From Thalassospira sp. MCCC 1A01428 (GTDB lineage Bacteria; Pseudomonadota; Alphaproteobacteria; Rhodospirillales; Thalassospiraceae), in assembly GCF_002115825.1 (NCBI RefSeq), contig NZ_JFJZ01000024.1:1-64000 (forward strand): a stretch of DNA of 64,000 nucleotides, written 5' to 3'. The translations under genes and the position numbers were made by a program. The notes beneath the pieces were generated by a model that was given only the letters and a program-made list of their open reading frames with translations, had not been told where the DNA came from and searched no databases. Of this stretch, positions 45,496 to 54,210 are shown one piece after another. Numbering within the stretch: position 1 is the stretch's first letter; every line of letters begins with the position of its first letter.

Positions 45496-46311
45496 ATGTC
45501 GCTGTTTTTTGCCAAACTTGCCGTTTCGATCCTTGTTGTTCTGGGATTGTCGATGTTGGCTGAACGGGCAGGGCCGCGTGTGGCCGGTGTCCTGTCAGGC
45601 TATCCTCTGGGAACGGCAATTTTGCTGTTTTTCATCGCGATTGAACAGGGTGTGCATTTTGCCGGTGAAAGTGCGGTTTATGCCTTGCCCGGGCTGATTG
45701 CCACGCTGGCATTTTTATACGCTTATTATCTGATATCGAAGTGGTTGCTGCGTCATGCGGTTTTGGTGCAGGTTGCCGGGGCATCGCTGGGGGCATTTGC
45801 GACCTTTGTTTTTGTTTCATGGCTTGGGCAGATGGTCCGGTTTACGCTGCTTAGTGCCAGCTTGTCGCTGGTCGCTGCCATGATTGTGGCGATCGTGCTG
45901 TTTCGTGCCATTGAAAATGTCAGCATTTCGCAACGCGTTAAAATTACACATAAGATTGTTGCCATGCGGGCGGCAACGGCAGCGATGATTGTCGTTGCGA
46001 TAAGTGGTGCTGCCGCCATTATCGGGCCGCGCTGGTCCGGTTTGTTTTCCGGTTTCCCGGTAACACTTTATCCGATGATGCTGATTTTACATTGGTCCTA
46101 TGGTGTCGCACCGGTGCACACCGTTATTCGTAATTTTCCTCGCGGAATGGGGGCATTGCTGATTTATATTGTATCGGTCAGCTTTACCTATCCGCGTTTT
46201 GGAATTGGCGAGGGAACGCTTCTCGCTTTTGGGGCCGCGACAATCTATCTTGTTTGCTATTCCAGCGTCGTTTGGTGGCGCAGCAGGGAAACTGCGCAGG
46301 CCGGGCAATAG
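45496..46311 (+). CDS. Polytopic membrane protein with internal duplication, function unknown
   Basis: This 271-aa protein has about eight or nine hydrophobic segments. Two halves carry related motifs: GPRVAGVLSGYPLGTAI near residue 26 and GPRWSGLFSGFPVTLYP near residue 177. That suggests an ancient inverted or direct duplication, as in many transporters and exporters. I do not recognise a named family with confidence; GlpM-like or DUF3147-like proteins are possible. An ATG at 45490 is an alternative start. It lies 72 bp before the IclR regulator gene, which may be co-transcribed. Confidence 0.75.
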   Translation: MSLFFAKLAVSILVVLGLSMLAERAGPRVAGVLSGYPLGTAILLFFIAIEQGVHFAGESAVYALPGLIATLAFLYAYYLISKWLLRHAVLVQVAGASLGAFATFVFVSWLGQMVRFTLLSASLSLVAAMIVAIVLFRAIENVSISQRVKITHKIVAMRAATAAMIVVAISGAAAIIGPRWSGLFSGFPVTLYPMMLILHWSYGVAPVHTVIRNFPRGMGALLIYIVSVSFTYPRFGIGEGTLLAFGAATIYLVCYSSVVWWRSRETAQAGQ

Positions 46312-46383
46312 CTTTTGGGCCGTGCTGCCTGTCTGAAGTTGCCGGATTGAAAAACGCAAATCGGTTCGGGAGGAACATCATAC

Positions 46384-47145
46384 ATGCAGCAGGTTCAATC
46401 GCTGATGCGCGCCCTTGGTATTTTAAACACTCTTGCCGAGAGTGACGACGGAATGACCCTGACCGAGATTTCGCAACGGGTTACATTACCGCCGTCAACA
46501 GTGCACCGTTTGCTAACCACAATGCAGCATGAACGTTACGTCACCTTTGATGGCGAACGAACATTATGGTCTGTTGGCGTGCAGGCATTCAGCGTTGGCA
46601 ATGCCTTTACCAAAAACCGTAATTTGAACCTGATCGCGCGTCCTTATATGCGGGCATTGATGGAAGAAAGTGGTGAGACGGTTAATCTTGCCGTTGCAGA
46701 TGGCGGCGAAGTTATTTTTCTGTCACAGGTGGAATGCCGCAAAATGATGCGCGCCCTTGTTACACCAGGGCGGCGGGCCTTAATGCATTGTTCGGGGGTG
46801 GGCAAGGCGCTGCTGGCTTTTTTGCCGGCCAAGGATGTCGATATGGTGATAGAGCAACATGGTTTGCCTCAAATGACAGAACGCACCAGGACAACATCGC
46901 AAAGCCTGAAAGCGGATTTGGAAATAGCCAGGCGACAGGGCTGGGTTCTGGATGATGAAGAACATGCTGTCGGCTTGCGCTGTGTGGCTGGTGTCGTGCG
47001 CGATGAAACCGGGGTTCCTATTGCTGCCCTGTCGTTGTCTGGCCCGGCGGCTCGCATTCCCCAGGATCGCATTTCGGTGTTTGGCAGTTTGATCCGCCGG
47101 GTTTGCGCCGATCTAAGCCGGGAATATGGTGGGAAGCCGGTTTAG
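46384..47145 (+). CDS. IclR family transcriptional regulator
   Basis: This 253-aa protein has the IclR winged helix-turn-helix (QSLMRALGILNTLAESDDGMTLTEISQRVTLPPSTVHRLLTTMQHERYV) and the effector domain (RPYMRALMEESGETVNLAV; PMHCSGVGKALLAF-type segment LMHCSGVGKALLAFL; DDEEHAVGLRCVAGVVRDETG). Such regulators typically control catabolic genes in response to a small acid. No obvious target operon is adjacent other than the membrane protein upstream. Confidence 0.92.
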   Translation: MQQVQSLMRALGILNTLAESDDGMTLTEISQRVTLPPSTVHRLLTTMQHERYVTFDGERTLWSVGVQAFSVGNAFTKNRNLNLIARPYMRALMEESGETVNLAVADGGEVIFLSQVECRKMMRALVTPGRRALMHCSGVGKALLAFLPAKDVDMVIEQHGLPQMTERTRTTSQSLKADLEIARRQGWVLDDEEHAVGLRCVAGVVRDETGVPIAALSLSGPAARIPQDRISVFGSLIRRVCADLSREYGGKPV

Positions 47146-47284
47146 GCCACCATATTTGGCTGTGTTTATAATATTTGGCGACGGGTCTTGGGGGGCGACT
47201 AATTTCACTTGTTGCGCACGGAGTGACGATGAGCAACGTGTACCCTGGCGAGTAAATGACAATTGGGGTTGCCCGCAGCAAACG

Positions 47285-47315
47285 AAACGGCCCGCCAATG
47301 CAAGGCGGGCCGTTT
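47285..47315 (+). terminator. Rho-independent terminator after the IclR gene
   Basis: AAACGGCCCGCC pairs with GGCGGGCCGTTT around AATGCAA, followed by GTTGTTT. It also separates the convergent msrA gene. Confidence 0.8.
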
Positions 47316-47369
47316 GTTGTTTGGGTAAACCAGAATACTTAAAACTGCCGTGTCACATATACGAAAAAC

Positions 47370-48014
47370 CTAGCTTCCGGGGCAGGTAACACCGGTGCCT
47401 GCAAGCCCGCAATATCCGTCGGGGTTTTTGTATAAATACTGTTGATGAAAATCTTCCGCGTAATAGAAGGTTGGCGCGGGTTCAATTTCGGTGGTGATGT
47501 CGCCTATACCGGCCCCGTTCAACGCAGCCAGATAATCATTGCGTGATTGCAGGGCGATAGTCTTTTGCTCGTCGGTCACGGGATAAATGACAGACCGATA
47601 TTGCGTGCCGATATCATTGCCCTGGCGCATTCCCTGGGTGGGGTTATGATTTTCCCAGAACAGTTTCAACAGGTCATTATAGGTTACAATTGCCGGATCA
47701 TACACGACCAGAACAACTTCCGCATGACCTGTTAAGCCCGAGCAAACTTCGCGATATGTCGGGTTTTTTGTATAGCCGCCAGCATAACCGGCAGCAGTGC
47801 TGTATACACCATCGCGTTGCCAGAAAAGCCGTTCTGCCCCCCAAAAGCATCCCATGCCGAAAATGGCAGTTTGGAGATGAGCCGGAAAAGGAGGCTGTAA
47901 CGGGTTGCCATTTACAACGTGGGCGTCTGGTACCGTAATGGCTTCGTCACGGCCGGGAAGGGCATCGGCCTTGTTTGGGAGACGTGATTTTTCGGGCGGA
48001 ACAGAATTAAACAT
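47370..48014 (-). CDS. msrA: Peptide-methionine (S)-S-oxide reductase MsrA
   Basis: This 214-aa enzyme has the catalytic [11 protein letters not shown], the family blocks [26 protein letters not shown] and [23 protein letters not shown], and the recycling Cys residues near the C-terminus ([14 protein letters not shown]). It reduces methionine sulfoxide in proteins with thioredoxin. The ATG at 48014 follows AGG at normal spacing; a TTG two codons earlier is possible. The N-terminal extension (about 45 residues) is similar to E. coli-type long MsrA. Confidence 0.95.
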   Translation of the reverse strand: MFNSVPPEKSRLPNKADALPGRDEAITVPDAHVVNGNPLQPPFPAHLQTAIFGMGCFWGAERLFWQRDGVYSTAAGYAGGYTKNPTYREVCSGLTGHAEVVLVVYDPAIVTYNDLLKLFWENHNPTQGMRQGNDIGTQYRSVIYPVTDEQKTIALQSRNDYLAALNGAGIGDITTEIEPAPTFYYAEDFHQQYLYKNPDGYCGLAGTGVTCPGS

Positions 48015-48139
48015 GGTCAACCTGTCTGAATAGGGAAAGAAGTTACCCGCAATGTAGCGGGGTTTTGAATTGGTGCAATCACCGATCCATCAAATTGTCT
48101 TGATAGTTTCGTTTTAATCGCCTGGCGGGAAAATACATA

Positions 48140-48529
48140 ATGCCACAACTATCTGTTTGTGCTGCGATGCCAGCAAGGACAGGCCGTGCGTTCTTGGCAA
48201 TTCTGAAAGTTGTTATCATGCGGTTCTTGCGGTCATTCTGGCTGGTTGGTGGTGGGACATTGCTGTTGGTAACGGGGCTGGCATTTATACCATTACCGCC
48301 GCCGTTTTTTGGAATGGTCCTTATTGCCATTGCGATACCGATGCTGGGTAGTGGTTCCAAACGGGCGCGCAGGTTGATCCAGAGATGCCGATGGAAACTG
48401 GCACAACGCAATCACGTGCTGGAAAAAGCGCTTTATCAGGCGCCGGGCTGGATTGTGGTGCATTTGCGCAAAACAGATCCCGGGCCCATTCAACGCCGTT
48501 TGCGCCAAAAAACATCTACACAGGGTTGA
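48140..48529 (+). CDS. Small membrane protein, PGPGW-like
   Basis: This protein has up to 129 aa and two hydrophobic segments joined by a proline-rich turn (GLAFIPLPPPFFGMVLIAIAIPMLGS), followed by an Arg-rich cytoplasmic tail (KRARRLIQRCRWK). This resembles the PGPGW family of short membrane proteins of unknown function, though the PGPGW core itself is PPPFF here. The start is uncertain: 48140, 48167 and 48218 are all in frame, and the core begins near 48218. No operon partners. Confidence 0.6.
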   Translation: MPQLSVCAAMPARTGRAFLAILKVVIMRFLRSFWLVGGGTLLLVTGLAFIPLPPPFFGMVLIAIAIPMLGSGSKRARRLIQRCRWKLAQRNHVLEKALYQAPGWIVVHLRKTDPGPIQRRLRQKTSTQG

Positions 48530-48937
48530 TGGCAAAACGTGCAAACAGGCCGCAAAATACGTCTGTGGCTATTATGCACAAAAGACCTGCTCCCAGGTAT
48601 TTATGACCTGTACCAATTATCTATAATCCGGTGTTTGTCGTTTCGACATGATAGGGGCAGGGGGTAACTAACGTGCGGGGCGATGATTAGTCACCGTTAT
48701 TTGCCAATAGTAACGCCAGGAAAACAGGCTGGGGAGACGGCACAGCATGGCATGTAATGTGGTTAACCCCATATCAATTTGATTTTGTTCGCTGATTTAC
48801 GTTGGTTAATCATTTCTGACCATCAGAGACTGGCAGGGTTCGAGCAAAAGAGGATTTACGCCAAACAACAAAACGCGCCAAACGATAACTGTGTTGGCGC
48901 GTTTTGAAAGTGTTTTGGATGTGATTGGTGAGGATTG
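48530..48937. other. Intergenic region containing the SPOR-gene terminator
   Basis: No gene is supported in 408 bp. The only clear element is the hairpin at 48870-48905. Confidence 0.45.
48870..48905 (-). terminator. Rho-independent terminator after the SPOR lipoprotein gene
   Basis: AAAACGCGCCAA pairs with TTGGCGCGTTTT around a 12-nt loop, with A/T flanks on both sides. It lies 32 bp beyond the reverse-strand gene. Confidence 0.78.
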
Positions 48938-50374
48938 TCAGGGTTCGATATGGCGAACAATGCAATCGAGTTTTTCGGCTTTAAAACCGTCACAAACTTT
49001 GACCGCGATCGATTTTTCCTCGAAATGGCCGGTCAGCAATCTAAAATAAAGGCCTTTATCCTTGATTGCGAGGGTCCTAATTTCGTGGTCAACACCATCT
49101 AGCAGGCCATGTGATTTTTTCTGAATGCGCAGCCAACTGCTTTCGGCCATTTCCCTGCTGCGATAGGCAGCAAGTTGCAGGGCGTAATAGGGACGCCCGC
49201 CGGTTACCTGTGCCGGTGCGGTACTGGTTTCCGGCATTGGCATTGGTGGTCCCTGTCGCTCCGGTCTTTGCATCATGGATGCAGGTTCTTGCGCCGGTTC
49301 TGTTTTGGGTGCCGGGGTGGTTGTGGTTTTATCCTGCGCCACTTCCGTGTTTTGTGGCAAAGACGTTGCTGTTGCCGGTGCGGGTTCATCTGCTCCGGGT
49401 ACCATGTCGTCTGCGACGGGCGGGAGCGGGGAGTCGGCAACCTTTGGTGCCGCAGGCATTGATTGCAGATTACCTTCTTCGGTCGGGTTGCTATTAGGCT
49501 GCAGGCCCGCACTACGCACACTGGCTGCGCCAACACCGCCTGTCAGCTCAAGAATGTCAGAATCATCAGGCATGTCATCGGGGTGCCGGGTTGTTACATT
49601 GTTAATGCTTACGGCTTTCTCGCTGGTCAGGCTGACCGGTTCGCTGGGCGGCGTTACGCGTGCCAATGCCTCGGTATTGGGGCTAACTTCGATGGCAAAA
49701 GGCGGCGCCGGGGGGCGGTCATCTTCCGGCATGGTATCAACCGGGCCAGCGGTAAGATAAAAATCGGTGTTGCGTTTCACTTTGGGGGGAGACGGCAGTG
49801 TCGGGCCTGGCGCAACTTTTGCCAGTTCGACCTTTTCATCGATCTCGTCTGATTTGGCCAGGTCCGGGTTCTGTTTGTCCATTGCGGCCAGGCGCTGTTG
49901 TGCCAGCCGGGAAATCTTGCTCGACAGGTTAACGCCATTGCCACATGGCATGGTAAATTCGCTGTTCGGGTTGGCTGCGGTCAACCACAGATACAATTGC
50001 CGTGCTTCGGTATGATAACCGGCCAGTTCCAGTTCGATTGCTTTACGCAGGTCATTTTCCGGGCTGTTGCTGATTGTTATACGTCCTGTGCCTGCCGGCA
50101 GGTTTTTTTTCTGACTGGAAGACAGATAGATCCCCCGCGCAGGTTCAGCATCGATAAACAGGGAACAGGCGGCCATTTGCTGGGCGATACTAAAATCGGC
50201 AAGGGGCGTCGGTTGTTCGGAAATATTGGCCATCACATTTGGCCGTTCCGGTTCCGATCCTGTTTTGCCTGTCGCGCACCCTGTTAAGACAGCCGCAGCA
50301 GGCAGTGTTGCTAATAACAGGCGCAGTGCCGGGCGAAAAGTGCCGTTCCCGAATGAAAAGCTGGATTTCGCCAT
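48938..50374 (-). CDS. SPOR-domain lipoprotein with proline/threonine-rich linker
   Basis: This 478-aa protein has a lipoprotein signal with lipobox LTGC (Cys at about residue 33), an N-terminal globular part that includes a helical TPR-like segment (AIELELAGYHTEARQLYLWLTAANPNSEF), a long low-complexity linker rich in Pro, Glu, Thr and Ala (about 180-385), and a C-terminal SPOR domain (YYALQLAAYRSREMAESSWLRIQ ... YFRLLTGHFEE). SPOR domains bind denuded septal peptidoglycan. It is therefore inferred to be an outer-membrane or periplasmic cell-envelope protein. GGGGAACA supports the ATG at 50374. Confidence 0.82.
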   Translation of the reverse strand: MAKSSFSFGNGTFRPALRLLLATLPAAAVLTGCATGKTGSEPERPNVMANISEQPTPLADFSIAQQMAACSLFIDAEPARGIYLSSSQKKNLPAGTGRITISNSPENDLRKAIELELAGYHTEARQLYLWLTAANPNSEFTMPCGNGVNLSSKISRLAQQRLAAMDKQNPDLAKSDEIDEKVELAKVAPGPTLPSPPKVKRNTDFYLTAGPVDTMPEDDRPPAPPFAIEVSPNTEALARVTPPSEPVSLTSEKAVSINNVTTRHPDDMPDDSDILELTGGVGAASVRSAGLQPNSNPTEEGNLQSMPAAPKVADSPLPPVADDMVPGADEPAPATATSLPQNTEVAQDKTTTTPAPKTEPAQEPASMMQRPERQGPPMPMPETSTAPAQVTGGRPYYALQLAAYRSREMAESSWLRIQKKSHGLLDGVDHEIRTLAIKDKGLYFRLLTGHFEEKSIAVKVCDGFKAEKLDCIVRHIEP

Positions 50375-50483
50375 TGTTCCCCACATTTCCCGATTGTTTG
50401 TTTAAAGCGTTTTCTGTCGCTTATCATGTCGTAGAGTGGGGAAGTGTCAAGGCGCAGTTATACGATCCGGGATATAAAATGTG

Positions 50484-50870
50484 TTATCGGTTCAACAGCT
50501 GGAAAACGATACCACCCAATAAAATCAAAACAGTAACAGCTAATGCAATATTGATGACAGACTTGGTTGCGCGCGAAACAATTTCGGGTGGAAGAACCAT
50601 TTGCCCCGACCCGGAAGAGGTGGTTCCGTTTTGTGAAGCTGCCAGGTTTTCCCGGTTCAAAATTTTGACAACCTGTTTCTTTTCGCGGCGCGTTGCATCG
50701 TCATATTTGTTTTCAACCACGCGGGCTTCAACATTATTGGTGTTGTTCAACGCATTTTTGGCCGATGTCATGGCCGCGGCGTATTCTGTCGCAGTTTCCA
50801 GCTCCATTTGAGCCCCGGTGGTGCGGGTAACCATAACAGTATAGGTTTTGCGAAGCAGGTTGCCAGCCAT
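50484..50870 (-). CDS. Small protein with C-terminal membrane anchor, function unknown
   Basis: This 128-aa protein has a hydrophilic N-terminal part (residues 1-100, predicted helical around ATEYAAAMTSAKNALNN) and a single C-terminal transmembrane helix (SVINIALAVTVLILLGGIVFQLL). It reads as tail-anchored with a cytosolic head. It lies upstream of the SPOR lipoprotein gene on the same strand, separated by 109 bp. I do not recognise the family. Confidence 0.6.
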   Translation of the reverse strand: MAGNLLRKTYTVMVTRTTGAQMELETATEYAAAMTSAKNALNNTNNVEARVVENKYDDATRREKKQVVKILNRENLAASQNGTTSSGSGQMVLPPEIVSRATKSVINIALAVTVLILLGGIVFQLLNR

Positions 50871-51248
50871 TAGGTACTCACAAATTAAAACGGTTCAATC
50901 GATAAAATGCCCTGATCTTACGGGAATGTATATCTATACAAAGGGATATCTTGTTGCGGTGCGATATGTTGTTTTTCCAGCCTGGATACAGGAGGAAAGG
51001 ATAAATAATGTGCGATTGCCCGGCCACACGAACCGTTCCCTTGCTTAATTTGATTCAAGTCTAATTTTATATTGTTCGGGTTGTTGCTTAAACAAGATAG
51101 ATCAAACAGAAAATGAAAGTTTAATGGCTTTGAGATGCCTGAACGCTCTGATGATATCCTCTCGGAAATGAAAAACCTTTCCGGGCGAACCGCCGGGAAA
51201 GGTTTTTCAGCACAACACGTTTAATCGAAAAACAGGCCCGAAACGGGC
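50871..51248. other. Intergenic region, tail-anchored protein gene to TPR gene
   Basis: No credible ORF was found in 378 bp. The terminator for the TPR gene lies at 51170-51208; the remainder probably contains the promoter of the reverse-strand gene at 50484. Confidence 0.45.
51170..51208 (-). terminator. Rho-independent terminator after the TPR gene
   Basis: GAAAAACCTTTCC pairs with GGAAAGGTTTTTC around a GC-rich loop. It is symmetrical with T tracts on both strands. Confidence 0.85.
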
Positions 51249-51713
51249 TTATTTTCCGGCAAGTGCTTCGTTAAGGTCTTCATATTGTTCACAGTCAGTA
51301 CCACAGACATCTTTCAGGCGGGCCAGATTGTCTTTTGCCATATCGATGCGCCCGGTTTGAATGTAAAGCTCGCCCTGATATTCCAGTGCCCCGGGATGAT
51401 CCGGGTTAATTTTCAAGGCTTTGTCATAATTTGCTTCGGCCGACTTGAGGTCCCCTGATTTGCGCTGGCTGTAGGCCAGGTAATTTAGAACGTCAGCGTT
51501 ATCAGGGTCAGATTCATTCATTTTTTCCAGGCTGTCGATGGCGTCGGAATATTTTCCGGCATCGATAAGTTTAACGACAGCTGGTAAATCGGTCGGTGTG
51601 TCGTCGCTTGAACTGCTAAAAAAGCCCGCGGCAAAACCGGCTGAACTGTAAAGACAGATCGCACCTGCGATGGTCGTTATTTTTGCGAATTTGACGAATG
51701 ACTGACTGTTCAT
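51249..51713 (-). CDS. Secreted tetratricopeptide-repeat protein
   Basis: This 154-aa protein has a signal peptide (about residues 1-28, SSAGFA) and two to three TPR units: AVVKLIDAGKYSDAIDSLEKMNESDP, VLNYLAYSQRKSGDLKSAEANYDKALKINPDHP and ALEYQGELYIQTGRIDMAKDNLARLKDVC. Two C-terminal Cys (VCGTDC) might form a disulfide. It is likely a periplasmic scaffold; the partner is unknown. It is monocistronic. Confidence 0.8.
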   Translation of the reverse strand: MNSQSFVKFAKITTIAGAICLYSSAGFAAGFFSSSSDDTPTDLPAVVKLIDAGKYSDAIDSLEKMNESDPDNADVLNYLAYSQRKSGDLKSAEANYDKALKINPDHPGALEYQGELYIQTGRIDMAKDNLARLKDVCGTDCEQYEDLNEALAGK

Positions 51714-51860
51714 CGGGAGCTCGTTTTAAAAGAGGGGGATGGCTTTAAGGGGGGCGATAGGCAACTTTCGCGTCCAATATAGCCGTTGTCCTGCAATCGG
51801 GGTGTCACAGCTCGTACACTAAACATAACGTATATGTGAGAGTACAGTGAAGACAGGATA

Positions 51861-51896
51861 AAAGAAAGGCTCGCCGGTGGATGGCGAGCCTTTCTT
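51861..51896 (-). terminator. Rho-independent terminator after thrS
   Basis: AAAGAAAGGCTCGCC pairs with GGCGAGCCTTTCTT around GGTGGAT. On the reverse strand the stem is followed by TTTT. It lies 28 bp beyond thrS. Confidence 0.85.
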
Positions 51897-51923
51897 CAAT
51901 TTCCTGCTGATCAGGCAATTGCC

Positions 51924-53855
51924 TTAAAAATCAGCTTCGATAACCCGATCCTGAATTTCACGGACCATGTTTTCAGCCAGTTCATTAATTGCGACCGTTT
52001 TTTGGTGTTTGAAACCAAGACGGCGCACGGATGCGGTTTTTTCTTCGGCTTCGCGTTTACCAAGTGCCAAAATCAGCGGGATTTTCGCGTGGCTGTGTTC
52101 ACGAACCTTGTAACTGATCTTTTCATTGCGCAGATCAAGTTCAACATTCAAGCCTTTGGCAACCAATGCTTCTTTCACTTCACGGGCGTAATCATCCGCC
52201 TCGTTGGTGATGGTGCAGATCACGGCATGAACCGGCGAAAGCCACAGGGGCAGGCGCCCGGCATAGTTTTCGATCAGAATGCCGATAAAGCGTTCAAGCG
52301 AGCCCAAAATGGCACGGTGAAGCATGACGGGACGGTATTTTTCGCCATCTTCCCCCATATAGGTGGCATCAAGGCGTTCGGGCAAAACAAAGTCCGCCTG
52401 AAGCGTGCCACACTGCCAGTCACGGCCAATGGCATCGCGCAGAACAAATTCCAGTTTCGGGCCATAAAATGCCCCTTCACCAGGATTGATTTCCAGTTTC
52501 AGGCCTGCTTCTTCGGATGCTTCACGCAGGGCGTTTTCCGCCTTGTCCCAAATTTCATCCGAACCAGCACGAACTTCCGGGCGGTCCGAGAATTTGACGA
52601 CGATGTCGGTAAAGCCGAAATCCTTGTAAACCGATTTCAGAAGGTCACAGAAAATCTTGGTTTCTGAAACGATCTGGTCTTCGGTACAGAAAATATGCGC
52701 GTCATCCTGAATGAATTGGCGCACGCGCATGATGCCATGCAAACCACCGGACGGTTCATTACGATGGCAGCAGCCAAATTCGGCCATACGCAGCGGCAGG
52801 TCACGATAGGATTTGCTGCCCATACGGAAAATCTGCACGTGGCAGGGACAGTTCATCGGCTTAAGGGCCAGAACTTTTTCATCACTATCAGGGGCCGTCG
52901 TGAACATGTTTTCACGGAACTTTTCCCAGTGACCGGATTTTTGCCACAATACACGGTCTACCAGCTGCGGCGTGCGCACTTCCTGATAACCGGCATTGTC
53001 AAGCCGACCACGGATATAGTTTTCGACCTTGCGATAAAGCTTCCAGCCCTTATCGTGCCAGAAAACCGATCCCTGAGCCTCTTCCTGCATATGGAACAGG
53101 TCCATTTCGCGGCCAAGGCGGCGATGGTCACGCTTTTCGGCTTCTTCAAGCATGTGCAGATAGGCGTCAAGCTGTTCCTGCGTTTCCCAGCAGGTGCCGT
53201 AAATGCGCTGCAGCATCTCATTGTCGGAATTACCGCGCCAATAGGCACCGGCAAGTTTCATCAATTTAAATGCTTTGCCGATTTTGCCGGTCGAGGGCGC
53301 GTGGGGCCCGCGGCACAGGTCAATGAAATTGCCTTGGCGGTAGCAGGTGATCGTTTCCGTTTCCGGCAGATCGCGAATGATTTCGGCTTTGTAATCTTCG
53401 CCCTTATCAAGAAAGAACTTGATCGCTTCGTTACGATCCCACACTTCGCGTTCGATCTTTTCGTTACGATCGACAATTTCCTTCATCCGCTTTTCGATCT
53501 TGACCAGATCGTCGGGCGTGAAGGGCGTTTTGCGGGCAAAGTCGTAATAAAAGCCGTTTTCAATGGATGGGCCGATCGTGACCTGCGTGTCAGGATAAAG
53601 TTCCTGCACGGCTTCGGCCATCACATGGGCGCAGTCATGGCGGATCAGCGGCAAAACTTCGTCATGCCCCTTGGTTACGATCTCGATGGTTGCATCAGTA
53701 TCGATCTCGCGGCCAAGATCGCGGACTTCACCGTTAACGATAATGGCAAAGGATTTCTTTGCCAGGGAACTGCTGATGCTTTTTGCAACATCGAAACCCG
53801 AAACAGGACCGTCAAATTCACGTACGGCGCCGTCCGGAAGCGTAAGGGCAATCAT
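51924..53855 (-). CDS. thrS: Threonine--tRNA ligase
   Basis: This 643-aa protein matches the usual ThrS length. It has the TGS domain ([26 protein letters not shown]), the editing domain with [12 protein letters not shown] and the zinc-site region [20 protein letters not shown], class II motifs ([61 protein letters not shown]) and the C-terminal anticodon-binding domain. It charges tRNA-Thr. The ATG at 53855 starts the TGS domain; an upstream in-frame start would add 16 unrelated residues. The long leader contains a terminator-like hairpin (54002-54033). Confidence 0.97.
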   Translation of the reverse strand: MIALTLPDGAVREFDGPVSGFDVAKSISSSLAKKSFAIIVNGEVRDLGREIDTDATIEIVTKGHDEVLPLIRHDCAHVMAEAVQELYPDTQVTIGPSIENGFYYDFARKTPFTPDDLVKIEKRMKEIVDRNEKIEREVWDRNEAIKFFLDKGEDYKAEIIRDLPETETITCYRQGNFIDLCRGPHAPSTGKIGKAFKLMKLAGAYWRGNSDNEMLQRIYGTCWETQEQLDAYLHMLEEAEKRDHRRLGREMDLFHMQEEAQGSVFWHDKGWKLYRKVENYIRGRLDNAGYQEVRTPQLVDRVLWQKSGHWEKFRENMFTTAPDSDEKVLALKPMNCPCHVQIFRMGSKSYRDLPLRMAEFGCCHRNEPSGGLHGIMRVRQFIQDDAHIFCTEDQIVSETKIFCDLLKSVYKDFGFTDIVVKFSDRPEVRAGSDEIWDKAENALREASEEAGLKLEINPGEGAFYGPKLEFVLRDAIGRDWQCGTLQADFVLPERLDATYMGEDGEKYRPVMLHRAILGSLERFIGILIENYAGRLPLWLSPVHAVICTITNEADDYAREVKEALVAKGLNVELDLRNEKISYKVREHSHAKIPLILALGKREAEEKTASVRRLGFKHQKTVAINELAENMVREIQDRVIEADF

Positions 53856-54210
53856 GTTCTGCTCAACTCTGCTTATTATGCGGGCGAAATAATCAAGGCG
53901 CACACCTTATACCCGTTGTTATAACGGGAAGTCTGCACAAGAAAACGAATTTTGGGATGGGGTCAAGTTCGCACTTCGGAAAAGGCGACTTTCTGGGCAG
54001 CAAAAAACGCCGCACCACCATTGTGGTCTGCGGTCAATTCTGACGTCATCAATTTTTTGTCGGCCTTGCCGTGCATTGATGCTTTCCCGTTTGTTGCTGG
54101 TCAAATATAACAGGCTATTGCCTGCGGGCAACCCGGAACTGGCCAATATTTCAATAATTCGCCGCATAATAATCACAAGGCGCCACCACGCCAATCAGGG
54201 AAATGCCACT
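53856..54210. other. Divergent region: thrS leader and MFS gene promoter
   Basis: No supported gene. On the reverse strand it holds a terminator-like hairpin about 150 bp before thrS and a smaller CCCGTT...AACGGG hairpin (53912-53928) about 57 bp before the start codon. Confidence 0.45.
54002..54033 (-). promoter_or_regulatory. Terminator-like hairpin in the thrS leader (candidate attenuator)
   Basis: On the reverse strand CCGCA-GA-CCAC pairs with GTGG-T-GCGG around a 4-nt loop, followed after 2 nt by TTTTTT. No gene reads into it on that strand, so it most plausibly belongs to the thrS leader. A regulated attenuator is inferred, not shown. Confidence 0.45.

Noticed and set aside
52695-53924. 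409-codon forward frame opposite thrS
   Set aside because: It is a long antisense frame caused by codon bias of thrS; it has no motifs of its own.
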